Assembly: GCA_015698045.1 (NCBI GenBank)
Contig: BLAL01000019.1
Span: 64,501-128,500 of the forward strand
DNA: 64,000 nt
Source: Rhizophagus clarus
Lineage: Eukaryota; Glomeromycota; Glomeromycetes; Glomerales; Glomeraceae
Direction of reading: 5' to 3'
Numbering within the stretch: the stretch's first letter is position 1; each line of letters opens with the position of its first letter. Made by a program: the position numbers and the translations under genes. Below, piece after piece: positions 10,360 to 22,306 of this stretch. The notes below the pieces were generated by a model. The model made no database searches, was not told where the DNA came from, and saw only the letters and a program-made list of their open reading frames with translations.

Positions 10360-10690
10360 CAATTTTTTCTTATTTTGTAGGCAATTTTTTTTGGACAATT
10401 TTATCCAAATTTCATACTTTGTAATTTTTTTAGATATTTTTTTTTGGATAATTTTGTCCAAATTTCGTACTTTTATAATTTTTTAGCAATTTGTCTATTT
10501 TTTTTTTACTTTTTTTTTGGACAATTTTGTCCAAATTTCATACTTTGTAATTTTTTTTTAGACAGTTTTGTTCAAACTTCGTACTTTTTAGATTTTTTTT
10601 TCACATTATTTTGTCCAATCAATATAATTTTTTAACGATTTGTCTATTTTTTTTTGGACAATTTTGTTCACTTATGGATGATTTTGTTTA
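10360..10690. repeat. Downstream tandem array with GGACAATTTTGTCC word
   Basis: About five units of roughly 60 bp, TTGGACAATTTTGTCCAAAT followed by TTCATACTTTGTAATTTTTT, lie 3' of the stop at 10,339. The same dyad core as in the intron is used, in a different spacer. Confidence 0.75.
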
Positions 10691-11005
10691 TTTTTTTCAC
10701 TAAATAAATAAGAAGTTTTGCTTTAAATAAAATATTAACTAATTATTTTTATTTAAATTTATATATTTATTTATTTATAATATCAATTTTGAATACATCA
10801 GTTTTTCATTTCGACAATTTTAACAATTTGATAATTATAAAAATTTTGACATGTCGAAATTAATTTCATACAGTTTGTACATTTTGACAATTTCGTCAAT
10901 TCGACATGTTAAAATTATTTTGACAATTCCGACTATTTTGACATTTCAATAATTTCTACATGTCAAAATTATTTCGGCATTTTGGCATTTCGACAGATTT
11001 TAATT

Positions 11006-11172
11006 TCGATGATGATCATATAGAACAGCGAAGCGATAATGGTGATGATTTAGAACAACGAAGCGATGATGATCATATAGAACAGCGAAGCGATAATGGT
11101 GATGATTTAGAACAACGAAGCGATGATGATCATATAGAACAGCGAAGTGATAATGGTGATGATTTAGAATAA
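11006..11172 (+). repeat. 57-nt coding tandem repeat (19-residue acidic unit)
   Basis: Three nearly identical units encode DDDHIEQRSDNGDDLEQRS. Degenerate units continue to about 11,260. In the degenerate part two CAA codons have become TAA (11,170-11,172 and 11,197-11,199), both in frame with the transposase exon that follows. Confidence 0.85.
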
Positions 11173-11286
11173 CGAAGCAATGATGATCATTTAGAATAAC
11201 GAAGCGATAATGATCATTTAGAACAACGAAACGATAATGATGATGATTTAGAACAACGAAGCAATAATGAAGAAGGTGATACCAAC

Positions 11287-14200
11287 ATGATTTCAACATC
11301 ATCAGAGAATGAAACAGAAAGCGATTATATAATGTCCTTAGAAAGTGATGAAGAATATGAAACAATGTCGTCAGATAATGAAGAAAGACATGATTCTGAT
11401 ATCTCAGAAGAAAAGCTATTCGTTGATGAAGCATTGGCTAAAGATAAGTTACCATCTTATGATGGTGATTTTGCTCCATATTTTCAAAATTTAACTACTG
11501 CTGCCTTATTTTGTTGGATTTATAAGCATAATATTTCAACAAATGCATATGAAGATCTTGTTGACATTATCATGAGACCAGAATTTAATAGAGATCATAT
11601 TGTAAAGAATATTCGGAGATTTCGAGCATGGAGGGAGCGTCTTCCTCTTCCCTCAATATCAGCAAAATCTATCTCAATTTCATCAAAAAAAACACCATCA
11701 ACTTTAAAGGATTCAAAGATGGCATATCAACTTTCAATAAGTGATATCATTTGGAATGTTCTTAACAACCCATCACTATTAAAGGAAATGTATTTTGGTG
11801 CTGGTGTCGATTCAAAAACAAAATCTGAGTACTGGCATGGTACCTTATGGGCAGAGTCACCTCTTTTCGGTCAAGAACAATTAATGATATCAGGGGGTAA
11901 TTATTTATTAAATGCAAGCTGATGGTAGAGAGGCGAAGCAATAAAGTACAAGAGACTAACACTTTTTTCATATGTATATAATAGAGATATACCAATGCGG
12001 CGATTTTGTTTACTATTACGACAATGAGCGAAAACTTGGCAGATTGAGAGCGATATTATTAAATGAAGAGAACCAACAGTATCGGCTGAGAATCCAAAAA
12101 GTTCTAGATTATAGTGACTTGCCTGGAACTTTTAAGGGAGAATTAAGACAAAATCGCTCTCTTTCCGGAGAAGTTTGGTTACAAGATGAACCATTCTTGA
12201 CAATAACAACATCACAAATTTCAGAAAAAGTTGCTGCAGATACACTACGAATTACCGAAATACTTTATAAACATCATACACACTGGCGCATTTGTGATGC
12301 AACGTTCTCTTATCAACATCCTTCGAAATATATTTCCATAAGGCAGCCACCATCTCCAACAATTCCGGTTTATAAGCTGTTTTTGGACATATACTACGAT
12401 GATTTTGGAACATTTAGGAATGTTTATCATTTGTTAGGAGGTGTTTATGTGCAGTTTGGAAATATGCCTGCCCGTCAAAGAAAGTTGCTCAAAAATCACT
12501 TTGTTCTCAGGTTTGTTCCTTTCGGTGGTAATTTCAATGAATTCATGTTGCCATTTATTTCTGAAATGAAAGAATTCGAACAAGGAAAATTAATGGAAGT
12601 GAATGGCCAAGATGCTTGGGTGATAGCCAGTTTAGGTGTCGTAACTGCTGATTTACCACAAGGGAATGACATGTGTGGTGTATTACGACATAATGCCAAT
12701 AAAGGTTGCCGCACTTGTACAGCCTCTCGAGAATCACTTACCAACTTCTCTCAGGATGTACCAGCAACATCAAGATATCATCACATCACTGACGATCAAT
12801 TTAAAGAGATATTTAACGAACCTGCTACCACAAGGCAAAGACGACTTTGTACTGAGTTTGGACTAAGAACAAGGCCTAGCATTTTGGATAGGCTGCTAAG
12901 AGAAAGGCATCTACAGACACCTCAAGATGTATATCATGCAACTGCTGGGAAGATTGGACGACTTCTTAAATTAACGTATGATCTTTGAATTTAATTAACT
13001 TTAGCTAGATATGTAACGAACAAAATCTTTTAATAAAGCTTTTTGATTTCCACAGATGCGAATTATTTTCACAAAAAGGAGAGGACGAGTTTATCAAAGC
13101 CTGGAAGAACTTTGAGAAACCAAAAAAATGGTCTCGTTTGCCAAATCCAATTAGTCACAATGCTAGTTTCATGATGTCTAACTATCTTAGGCTCGCTATG
13201 ATAATGCCTTTTATACTTAATAGTTTTTTAGAAACATCAAGCTTAAAAGAAAATGAATCCAGAAGCATTCTGCGACGAATTCAAGAATCACGCATTAACA
13301 TGGTGAAAAATGTAATAATTGCTTGTTGGGTATATGTAGCAAAAACAATGAGGATGGTTTTTGAAAGCAAGTTTACATTAGATTCGTATGACGAATTACA
13401 AAAATGCCTTGAAGAAGAAATGAAAATTCTTCCAAAGGTACAATTATTCATAATTCTTATATAATTTTTTATTTTTTATTTATCAATATATAAAATATTA
13501 TTTAATAATGTGGCTTTAGGTTTTCCCTGAATTTGCTAACTTACCAAACCTGCATATCAATATCCACTTGCTGGTGCATGCAAGGACTTATGGTACTCTT
13601 ATAAACACTCAAGTTGGTATCAAAGAGATGGTGCATCGGATCTTTAAAGCAATGGTACCACGAACAAATTGCAAGAATGTCGAGCTAGACTTGTTAAAGC
13701 GGTATACTACGCTCTTTGCAATTCGTCATTTAGTAGATGGAGGCGCAGATCAAAGATTATCACAACCTTGTAGAGGTTTCGCTACTATGTCCTCAAATTT
13801 TAGAAATTTATTGACTAATTGGTATATTACTGAAGACAAGGTATCAAATGAACAAGAACCGGAAGAAAATGAAGAAGGTTTGTATTACAATTTTATAATA
13901 ATAATATTTCCGCAATTATTAACGTAATTTTATTTATATAGCGATTTCATCTCCAGTGGATTTTATTACAAATATTATCTTAAAGAGGAGCTTGTCCCGT
14001 CAGGATCGTAAAAATATCATGAAAAATTTGCCAAATTTCAAATCTGAGCTGCTTCTTTCATTTATGGACATTGGACAAAAGTCAGCTCTTATATATTCTC
14101 AAATGGGCTGGTATGAATTGGCGACATACACTATGGAAGAAAGCGATGGCATTTTTTCCAAAGTACATCTTCATATTGGTGACGTCGTAACAATACACGA

Positions 14201-14483
14201 GGAAGACAGTGGTGAATGTTATGCGATTATAAAAGGGATCTTCAAATACAAAGGCAATGATGATAAATATTATGCCTTTATTACAATTGATTGGTTTGAC
14301 AATATTAACAGAATTCACAACGTATTGAAATGTCCTCTTTTTCGCATTCAGACAAGCCAAGACATTCACCGGAGAAGAATCTTCCCGATATCAATAATTG
14401 ACCACGTACAGAAAGTTCACTTTGTCTATGATACGAAAATTGATTTGTGGATAAAAAATAATTATTATTTTACGGCTATATAG
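11287..14483 (+). CDS. Plavaka/CACTA-like DNA transposase, five exons
   Basis: Exons 11,287-11,896, 11,985-12,975, 13,056-13,437, 13,520-13,877 and 13,942-14,483 join in phase to 960 codons plus stop. The first intron has a CTAAC branch point. Diagnostic blocks are EYWHGTLWAESPLFGQ, CGDFVYYYDN, a zinc-binding-like CGVLRHNANKGCRTC preceded by TADLPQGND, and LHINIHLLVHARTYGTLINT with GIKEMVHRIFK. These are typical of fungal Plavaka transposases, which are related to CACTA/tnp2. Segments around DFVYYYDNERKLGRL and DVVTIHEEDSGECYAIIKGI resemble short chromatin-reader-like beta domains (inference). The same frame extends upstream to ATG 10,960 through an acidic 19-residue repeat, but two TAA codons interrupt it, so ATG 11,287 is taken as the start. 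It may be a functional enzyme. Confidence 0.75.
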
Positions 14484-14499
14484 CTTTATTAGTAATATT

Positions 14500-16545
14500 A
14501 TGTTAATAAATTTACAATATAAATATAAGTTTATACTACGTTTACTCATTAAATTCATTATTGTTTTAACAATATCAAAATGATACAGTATCTTTTTTTT
14601 ATTAAATAAATGCAACAATATCGTTTTGATATCGTTATGGTATCGTGACCGGTCCATTACTTATCACGTGATAACGTGACTTTGTATTGATTATCCAATC
14701 AAAATCATTGTTTGTTTGTTAAAACATTCGCACGACGGTTATTTCTACTCCATTCTCTACATTTTACTGTAATAACTTACATTTTAATATTGTCAGTCTA
14801 TTTAAAATATTTATTAATAATATTAACAATCATATACGCGTCTATTTTTTATTCCGGCGTAATCTCAACATTGAAAAATAGTTTATTCGACACCTTGACA
14901 GGTACGAAACAAAAAGTTATTTATAATAATATTAATTGTTTTACAAATTTTAGCTCTCGCTGTGCAAATATTGTTTAGAAATATTTTTTAACAATATAAC
15001 AGAAATTCGGGATGTATTTTTTTATTTATTTATCTATTTATTATTATTTTTTTTTAAAAAAGAAAAATTTTTTAATAGTAGTGTATAATAATATTTGCGA
15101 CAAAATTCGGACGAAATTCGGAATGTGCGCAAAGAAAGTTTCGGTATAGTATTATTTCCCCTCTTTTTTATACTTGGGAATGCGATTGTTCTAGCATCAT
15201 AATGATATCGTCACGTTGTTTTATATTAGCATTCGGAAAGAGAGATGTCTAAGTAATTTACCAGGCACGACCGTATCTTTAATTTCGCAGAAACTTGCGT
15301 CGTAATCAGAAACTTATCAATTCAACATTTTAAACAAGTTTCAAGATAATATTAGTGTCATAACGATATCGTCACATTGTTTTATGTTAACCATCCGGTG
15401 AGAGAGATGCGAAACTTAATATTTTTTTTTTTTTTGTAAGAATATATGAATTTTCTTTTTTTCTTTTCTTTTTTTTTTGTAAGGAACGTTATAATAACGT
15501 TTCTTCTGTTTCTTTTAGGTTCATCAATTCAACATTTTTAACAAGTTTCAATATAATATTAGTGTCATAACGATATCATCACGTTGTTTTATGTTAACCA
15601 TCCGGTGAGAGAGATGCAAAACTTAATATTTTTTTTTTTTTTTTTTTTTTTTTTGTAAGAAATGTTATATGAATTTTCTTTTTTTCTTTTCTTTTTCTTT
15701 TTTTTTGTAAGGAACGTTATAATAACGTTTCTTCTGTTTCTTTTAGGTTCAAGTGTTTCGGCTTAATTTAATCAGGTACGTTCGTAACTTTAATTTCGCA
15801 GAGCTTGTGCCATAATCCAGACACTCTAATTCAACATTTTTAACAAGTTTCAATATAATATTAGTGTTGAACCGATATCGTCACGTTATTTTATGTCATC
15901 CTATCCAGAGATAGGGATATTCTTCCTTTAATTACCGTAATTCGCAATATTTAACAATTAAATAACAATTAAAACATCATAATTGTCATAATTGCATTAT
16001 AAAAAATATATATATATTAATTAATTAATAAACAAATTAATTTAAACCAATTAAAATTGATTTAATTTATTGAATGTATCTACTACGTTTCATTATCATT
16101 CTGATACAGTTTAAATGTCGTCACGATATTTCAATAAAATATTTAGCGATCTTAATGATACCATAACGACATAATTATAATATCCTAACGATACATTTTT
16201 AACAACTTCACGATAATATTAATTTTTAAATGATATCGTGACAATATATTAAATGATATCGTGACGATATATTTATGATAATCTTAACGATACATTTTCA
16301 ACATCTTCACGATAACATCACAATTTCCATTTCAACATCATCACGACATCGAGACTATAAATCGATATAATATCAGAATGATATCAGAACGATATCAAAT
16401 TTCAAATATCGCGAGGATATTGAAAAGGTATCGTTAAGATTATCATAAATATATCGTCACGATATCATTTAAAAAAATTGTGATGTTATCGTGAAGATGT
16501 TGAAAATGTATCGTTAAGATATTGTGGCGGATTTGAAGATTTCAG
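14500..16545. repeat. Gene-free region of ATATCGTGACGATAT-type palindromes and 210-bp direct repeats
   Basis: Words such as GATATCGTCACG, ATCGTGACGATAT and AACGATATCGTCAC recur throughout, most densely at 16,090-16,530. Between about 15,310 and 15,900 a unit of about 210 bp recurs 2.5 times. It begins AATTCAACATTTTTAACAAG, contains CATCCGGTGAGAGAGATGC and ends GTAAGGAACGTTATAATAACG. The short ORF at 14,712-14,978 has no support. The region is probably the tail of one or more non-autonomous transposons. Confidence 0.7.
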
Positions 16546-16549
16546 CAAA

Positions 16550-16870
16550 GAATAGTAAAGTGTAAATATAAAAAGTTAGTAATAATTATAATAAAATACA
16601 CAAATACAAAAAGTTAGTATTATGAAGAGTTTGATAAAATGTATAAAAAAAAAAAAAGAAAAATACGTGATGATGTTAGTAAAATATAAAAAAAAAAAGA
16701 ATAACATTAGTAATAATAAAATACACAAATACAAAAAGTTAGTATTATGAAGAGTTTGATAAAATTTATAAAAAAAAAAAAAAAGAAAAATACGTGATGA
16801 TGTTAGTAAAATATGAAAAAAAAGAATAACATCAGTAATATTAAAAAAAGGTAAAGTTAATATTATAAAA
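16550..16870. repeat. Tandem duplication, about 125-bp unit
   Basis: The segment ACAAATACAAAAAGTTAGTA, then TATGAAGAGTTTGATAAAAT, an A-run and ACGTGATGATGTTAGTAAAA occurs twice (about 16,597-16,685 and 16,722-16,812), with a diverged third start near 16,560. Confidence 0.75.
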
Positions 16871-17224
16871 TAAAATATAGTCAGTAATCATTACCATAAA
16901 TTTAATAACAAAAATACAATAATTAATATACCTGTAAAATGTAATGAGAGTAAGAAGAAAACAGAAAAGAAAGGGTGTATAATTTTTGAAAAATAAACAG
17001 AGTCACGTTTGGTTATTTATATGCATGTTAAGATCAGGTCACGTGCATAAAGATCAGACCGAATTTTGATTGCTTAATAATAGATAAATTGAAAACCTAC
17101 TATCGTTAGTTGTAATTTTTCATCTCATATAGTCATATATTATAATTTGCCTTGGACTTTCGGATACCTAATTTTTTTTAATAATATTAACTTATTTAAA
17201 ATAAATTTAATAAAAAGTGTATTG

Positions 17225-17655
17225 TTTTTTTAAAATGTTATGAAATCTAAAAAAATCCTCTATTAAAAATATTTCATACAAACTCTTAGGAAACCTCAAA
17301 AAAAAAATCTATTTATCAAAAATATCCTATACGAATCTTAGGAAATCTCAAAAAAAAATTTCCTATCAGATATCCCATACGAACTCTTCCCATATGAACT
17401 TTTAGAAATCTCTCTCAAAAAAATTTTCTATCAAAAAATCCCATACGAATTCTTTCCATATGAACCCTAAAAAATTTCACAAAAAAATTTCCTATCAGAT
17501 ATCCCATACGAACTCTTCCAATACGAACTCTTAGAAAATCTCTTAAAAAACAACTTTTCTATCAATGAATCCCATGCGAACTCTTTCCATATGAACTCTT
17601 AGAAAATCTCTCAAAAAAAAATTTTCTACCAGATATCCCATACGAACTGAATGTA
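17225..17655. repeat. Minisatellite, about 60-bp unit
   Basis: Repeats of ATCCCATACGAACTCTTCCC, ATATGAACTCTTAGAAAATC and TCAAAAAAAATTTCCTATCA-like segments occur about six times with point changes, ending just before the Gypsy LTR. Confidence 0.75.
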
Positions 17656-17729
17656 TTTAAAACCATTTTATGATAATTTTCACAATTTTGTAAAGATTGA
17701 CAGAACATGATTAATATATTTTAAAATGC

Positions 17730-18588
17730 TGTAACGACTAAGCTGCCACCTTAGCGTTAACATATCATTAATTTATTATGCTTGGTTCATTTTATTTCAA
17801 ATCATTATTTTATTAATATCTCATTACTTCATTATTATCGCGAACTTATTATCTCCCACTTCATATCCTTTCTAATATACTTCTAGTAATACCTTTTTCA
17901 TTATTACTAATAATTTCTTTAAATCATTTTTCTTTTTAACTTTTAAATTGCGATAGTTCTCCCATATTATATTCTCTTTATCATAAAATAAATTCATTCA
18001 AAATATTAATTAACTCTCGGGTAAACCACGAGCATATTTGTAATAACTTTTAATAATTAATATTCTCATCTTTATTATTTCATTTCCTTTGAGAGAACAG
18101 AATTAACTGTCGAGCTCTCTAATTGTTAATCTAGTACTACTTTACATAAAGGAAAAATTAAGTCTTTTTATAAGTTTTCAAAAATTAATTTCTACTTATT
18201 TCTTTCTATTTTCCTAATTTTTAAATGTTAAAATAAATTAAACTAAAAAAAAAATATGATGTAATTTAATCTAAAAATAAATATAACTTATGACTATTAT
18301 CGTCCTTCAATTGGACTATTATCCATCGTTTATTATCCGTCAGTTAAATTATTTCCATCGGTTAAATTGTTTCCTTTCGGTTAAATTATTACCCATCGGT
18401 TAAATTATTTCCTTTCAGTTAAATTATTACCCATCGGTTAAATTATTTCCTGTCGGTTAAATTATTTCCTGTCGGTTAAATTTATTACCCATCGGTTAAA
18501 TTAATTCCCGTTGGTTAAATTATTACCCTTGTAATTGTTATGTATTGTACTAATATTATTTCTTTATTACGTGATTTCTGGCATTACA
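17730..18588 (-). repeat. 3' LTR of the Gypsy element
   Basis: An 859-bp LTR begins TGTAACGACTAAGC and ends TTCTGGCATTACA on the plus strand. It holds an internal tandem array of about 19-bp units (CGGTTAAATTATTTCCTTT-like) at 18,340-18,535. Compared with the other LTR it differs mostly by transitions. Confidence 0.95.
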
Positions 18589-18619
18589 GCTATTCTCCCC
18601 TCAACGAATTTGAGTCTCT

Positions 18620-19782
18620 TCAAATCCTAACTATGACTTCAAAATTTCTTCTGTCAATATATTCCTTCAATAATTCTCTATTGACTGGTGTTTTCATTAT
18701 TTTTCCTTCCATAGTTTTAATTCGATAGGATCCTTTATTAATTATTTCGTGGATATAGTAGGGTCCTTTCCATTTTTCTTCTAATTTTCCAGACCATTGT
18801 TTTTCTTTGGATGCGTCATAATATAATACTTTATCTCCGATATTGAATCCTTCTTTGAGTCTCTTTTGATCGTAATATTTCTTTTGATTTTCTTGAGATT
18901 TTTTGATATTTTCTTTCGCTTTATTCCTTACACTTGGTAATTCTTCTATTAATCCAGTTATTCTTTCTTTTATAGTCATTACTTTTTCATCTTTCTTCCA
19001 TATATTAAATATCCTAGCTCTATTTTTGTTGAATCATTCTTTTTGGTCCTATAAGCTAATAATATTTCCAGTATTTTCAGATCCCAATCCTCAACGTTTC
19101 CTACTTTTGCTAATGACTCACATAATATTTTATTAAATCTTTCTATTAATCCATTTGTTTTTGGATGATAAGGTGTTGAGAAATTATACTTTATTCCGAA
19201 TTCTTTTAACTATGATTCTATTATCTTATTATTGAAATGACTTCCTCTGTCACTTAGTATTTTCTTTGGACAACCGTGTCTACATATTATATCTTCGTAA
19301 ATAAATCTTGCTACTTCTTTTGCGTCAGCTTTTTCTAGTGCTTTAGCCTCTGGCCATTTCGTAAAATAATCTATCACTGTGACTATATATCTATTATTTC
19401 TTTCTGTAACTGGTAATGGTCTGACTATATCTATTCCTATTTGATAGAATGATTCTATTACTTTTATTACGTTTAATTCGTGTTTTCTTATGGGTTTTCT
19501 TCTCCTTTGGCAACTATCACATGATTTCACATATATTTCTATATCTTTAAGCATTCCTTTCCAATAGTAATTTTCTTTAATTCTATTATATGTTGCTTTT
19601 ATTCCAAAGTGTCCTGCCTGTTCATGATCATGTGCTATATACATTAATCCTTCAAATTTATATTTTCTAATAACTCTTAATTCCACATTATTTTCTATCC
19701 TAAATAATATTCCTTCTTTAATTATATATTTCTTTTCTTTATTTATTTCTTTAATTATCCTATTATATTCATTCTCATCCAT
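18620..19782 (-). pseudogene. Gypsy integrase region
   Basis: An HHCC zinc-binding domain (HDHEQAGHFGIKATYNRI ... KSCDSCQRRR) is followed by a DDE core: D in QIGIDIVRPL, D in KILSDRGSHF and E in TNGLIERFNKI. Then comes a C-terminal GPY/F-type module with KLEEKWKGPYYIHEI. The frame is broken by TAG at 19,210-19,212, between the second and third catalytic residues and where Trp is expected. A one-base shift near 18,980 follows. The last frame closes at 18,620. Integrase would insert the cDNA into the host genome; this copy cannot make it whole. Confidence 0.9.
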
Positions 19783-19980
19783 TCTGTTTGAGCTGTTATT
19801 TCTCTCTTTTAAATTTTATACTTCTTTTTATTCAATTATACCACAATAAATAATCTGTTTCATATAGTAAATATCTATAATAATCGCATTCCTCGTCTGT
19901 AAAGAATCCCATTAACACAATATTTTCGTATATTTTTAGTGAATTCATTCTGTATTTCCTTCTGTATATTTGCTGTCTAT

Positions 19981-20614
19981 TTATATTTCAAACTTCAATA
20001 TCTCTTCATATACTTTCTTCCAACTTTCGTTATCATTCCTTATTTCGATTCTCTTGTACTTTTTGTTTCTTTCGTAAATATTTTGGTAATCTTTAAACAT
20101 TTTCACCATATCCATATATTCTTCTTTATTCAATATATCGTAAGATGCTTTATGTCCTTCTCCCGATTTCTTAGTTTCTCTCTTGATGTAATTTTCCCAG
20201 CATCTCTTATTTTCTAAAAATATCACTATTGCATTTTCTATTATATTTTCATATCAGAATATTTCTTTTTCCATCTTGTGATTTCCTATTGCATTTATTA
20301 ACCCTCTATCAAAACTTTTTGTTTTCTGATAAAAGTATTCACAATATGGTGATTTGTCTAATATAATTATATCTTCATCTTCATATGTAACTATTCTTCT
20401 ATTTATTTCTTCAACTACTTGTCTCCTGAACAACCATTCATATTCTTTGTTTGGTTCTTTAAATCTACTATCATCTTTTCTTCTTATTTTAAATGTATTA
20501 AATATTACTTTCTTTCCTTGGTTTCTCATTTCATTGATTATCTTTTCTACTACTGTGGATTTTCCTACACCATCTACTCCGTCAATGATTATTACTTGCG
20601 GTTTACTTTTCCTT
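19981..20614 (-). pseudogene. Thymidylate-kinase-like P-loop domain inside Gypsy pol
   Basis: In the same frame as RT-RNase H, and after a linker of about 70 residues from the RNase H end, comes a Walker A motif IIIDGVDGVGKSTVVEKI (20,553-20,590). It is followed by a basic KIRRKDDSRFKE segment, an acidic-strand motif IIILDKSPYCEYFYQKT (20,326-20,366), and a C-terminal helical part with KASYDILNKEEYMDMVKMF and IYERNKKYKRIEIRN. Length (about 205 residues) and motif order fit thymidylate kinase or a related deoxynucleotide kinase (dTMP to dTDP). One TGA at about 20,254 interrupts it where Trp is likely. The domain lies upstream of integrase. That it is an active kinase in intact relatives is inference. 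Confidence 0.8.
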
Positions 20615-22306
20615 CCTAATTTTTGTAATATTTCTTTTTCGCTCTTATCATCTAGATTCAGAAGTATTGCTTCTTTATCTGTGTAATATCCTATGTTTTT
20701 CCATTTTCTATTTTTCATGTTTTTATCAATATGCCATTTTCCTCCTACTTTTACATATTTTTGTTTACTATTCTTTGGTTTTATTACTTTAACTTCTTTT
20801 TCATTGGATTTTCTTTTACTACTATTTTCATATTTCATTCTTGATAGTACATCTGCATTCTTATTTTCTTTTCCACTCCTATGTATCATTTCACAATCAT
20901 ACTGTTGTAATTCCATTATCCATCTAGTTTTTCTTCCTTTTGGTATTTTCGCATTCATTAATCCTTTTAAAGCTGCGTGATCAGTTATTATTTCAAATTT
21001 TCTTTCTATTAAAAATTTATGAAAATGTTGTACTGCCCATACAACTCCTAAACATTCTAGATCAGTTATTGCATAATTTGTTTCTGCTCCTGTTAAACTT
21101 CTACTTGCATAAGCTATTACTCTTTCTTTTTCATTCTCATCTCTTTGTCCTAATACTGCTTCTAAACCTTCTCCTGAAGCATTTGTCATCAATATAAACT
21201 TCTTATTAAAATCTGGTTGTATTAATACTGGATATTCCATCAATCTTTTCTTAAGTTCTTCAAACGCTTCTTGTTGTTTCTCTTCCCATTTAAATTCTAC
21301 ATTTTTCCTTACTAAGTTAGATATTGGTTTTGCTATTCTTGAAAAATCTTTTACAAATTTCCTATAGTATAAACATAATCCTAAAAATGATCTTATTTCT
21401 TTTGCATTTCTTGATCTTTCCATATTCCTTATTTTCTCTATTTTCTTTTCTTCTGGTTTTAAACCATCTCTACCAACTATATGTCCTAAAAATTCTATAT
21501 TTCTCTCATCAAACTTACATTTCTTGAGTTTTAATATTATGTTCTTTTCTTTTAATTTTCGTAATACTTTCTCAAGATGTTCCATATGTTCTTCAAAACT
21601 TTTTGAATATATCATTGTATCATCTATATATACTACTATAAATTCTCCTATATATTCACTTAATATTTCATCCATTAATCTCTGGAATGTTCCAGATGCA
21701 TTTTTCAATCCAAATGGCATTACATTATATTCATATAGTCCTTTTGAGCATATAAACGCTGTCTTTTCCTTATCTTCCTCTGCCATTTCTACTTGATGAA
21801 ATCCTGCTGCTAAATCTAAACTTGTAAACCATTTAGCAGTTCTATACCTTTCTAATAATTCATCTATTCTCGGTAATGGATATGCATCTGTTATAGTTAC
21901 TGCATTTAATTTTCTATAATCTACACAAAATCTGTAATTTCCTGTTTTCTTTTTCGCTAATGTAACTGGTGATGCCTAAGGGCTTTTTGATGGTCTTATT
22001 CTTTCTAATTTTAACATCTGTTCTATTTCTTTTTAATAAATTTTCCTTTTTCTTCTGTTTCTCTATATCTTTTCTGCATTATTGGTTCTTGTCCTTCTTT
22101 AATTTTTCTTTCATGTTTCACATAATTCATCCTATTCTCTTTTTCTCCATCATATTCAAATATTTCTTTATATCTATTGACCATTTTTTCTATAACTTCT
22201 TTTCTTTGATCGTCTATTTCACCGATCATTAACTTCTTTCTTATTTTCTCTTTTTCACTTTCGAGAATCTGCCTCTTTAAAGTCTCTCTTCTCTTAGAGC
22301 CAAGAC
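20615..22306 (-). pseudogene. Gypsy reverse transcriptase and RNase H
   Basis: RT motifs in order are FCVDYRKLNAVTI, LDLAAGFHQVEM, the palm block YNVMPFGLKNASGTFQRLMD and the catalytic FIVVYIDDTMIYS (YIDD). Then come LGHIVGRDGLKP and SFLGLCLYYRKFVKDF. RNase H follows: ILMTNASGEGLEAVLGQ, in which the usual catalytic Asp of TDAS is Asn; then TNYAITDLECLGVVWA, ITDHAALKGLM and NADVLSR. A TAG at about 21,978 replaces Trp in the SP(W)ASPVTLA block. Single-base shifts occur near 22,045 and 22,310. The RNase H Asp-to-Asn change is a G-to-A transition and should kill that activity. Confidence 0.92.

Larger units (their letters stand above)
8936..10995. mobile_element. Transposon carrying an 80-codon exon and a long dyad-word array
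   Basis: Both ends are built of TGTCGAAA/TTTTGACATG words: GACATGTCGAAAATGTCGAAA at the left, and the inverted form with TGTCGAAATGCCAAAATGCC at the right (about 10,800-10,995). Inside lies a two-exon-like gene (9,188-10,339). It is a relative of the element at 348-1,865 by its cargo exon, although the subterminal words differ. The borders are approximate because no clean target duplication was identified, and the DNA to the right continues directly into a transposase gene. Confidence 0.55.

Noticed and set aside
14712..14978. Hydrophobic 88-codon ORF
   Set aside because: Leu/Ile/Tyr-rich translation of AT-rich DNA within a repeat region; no domain and a non-ATG apparent start.
20354..21796. 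Plus-strand ORFs across the Gypsy pol
   Set aside because: They are antisense shadows of the RT, RNase H and kinase coding sequence.
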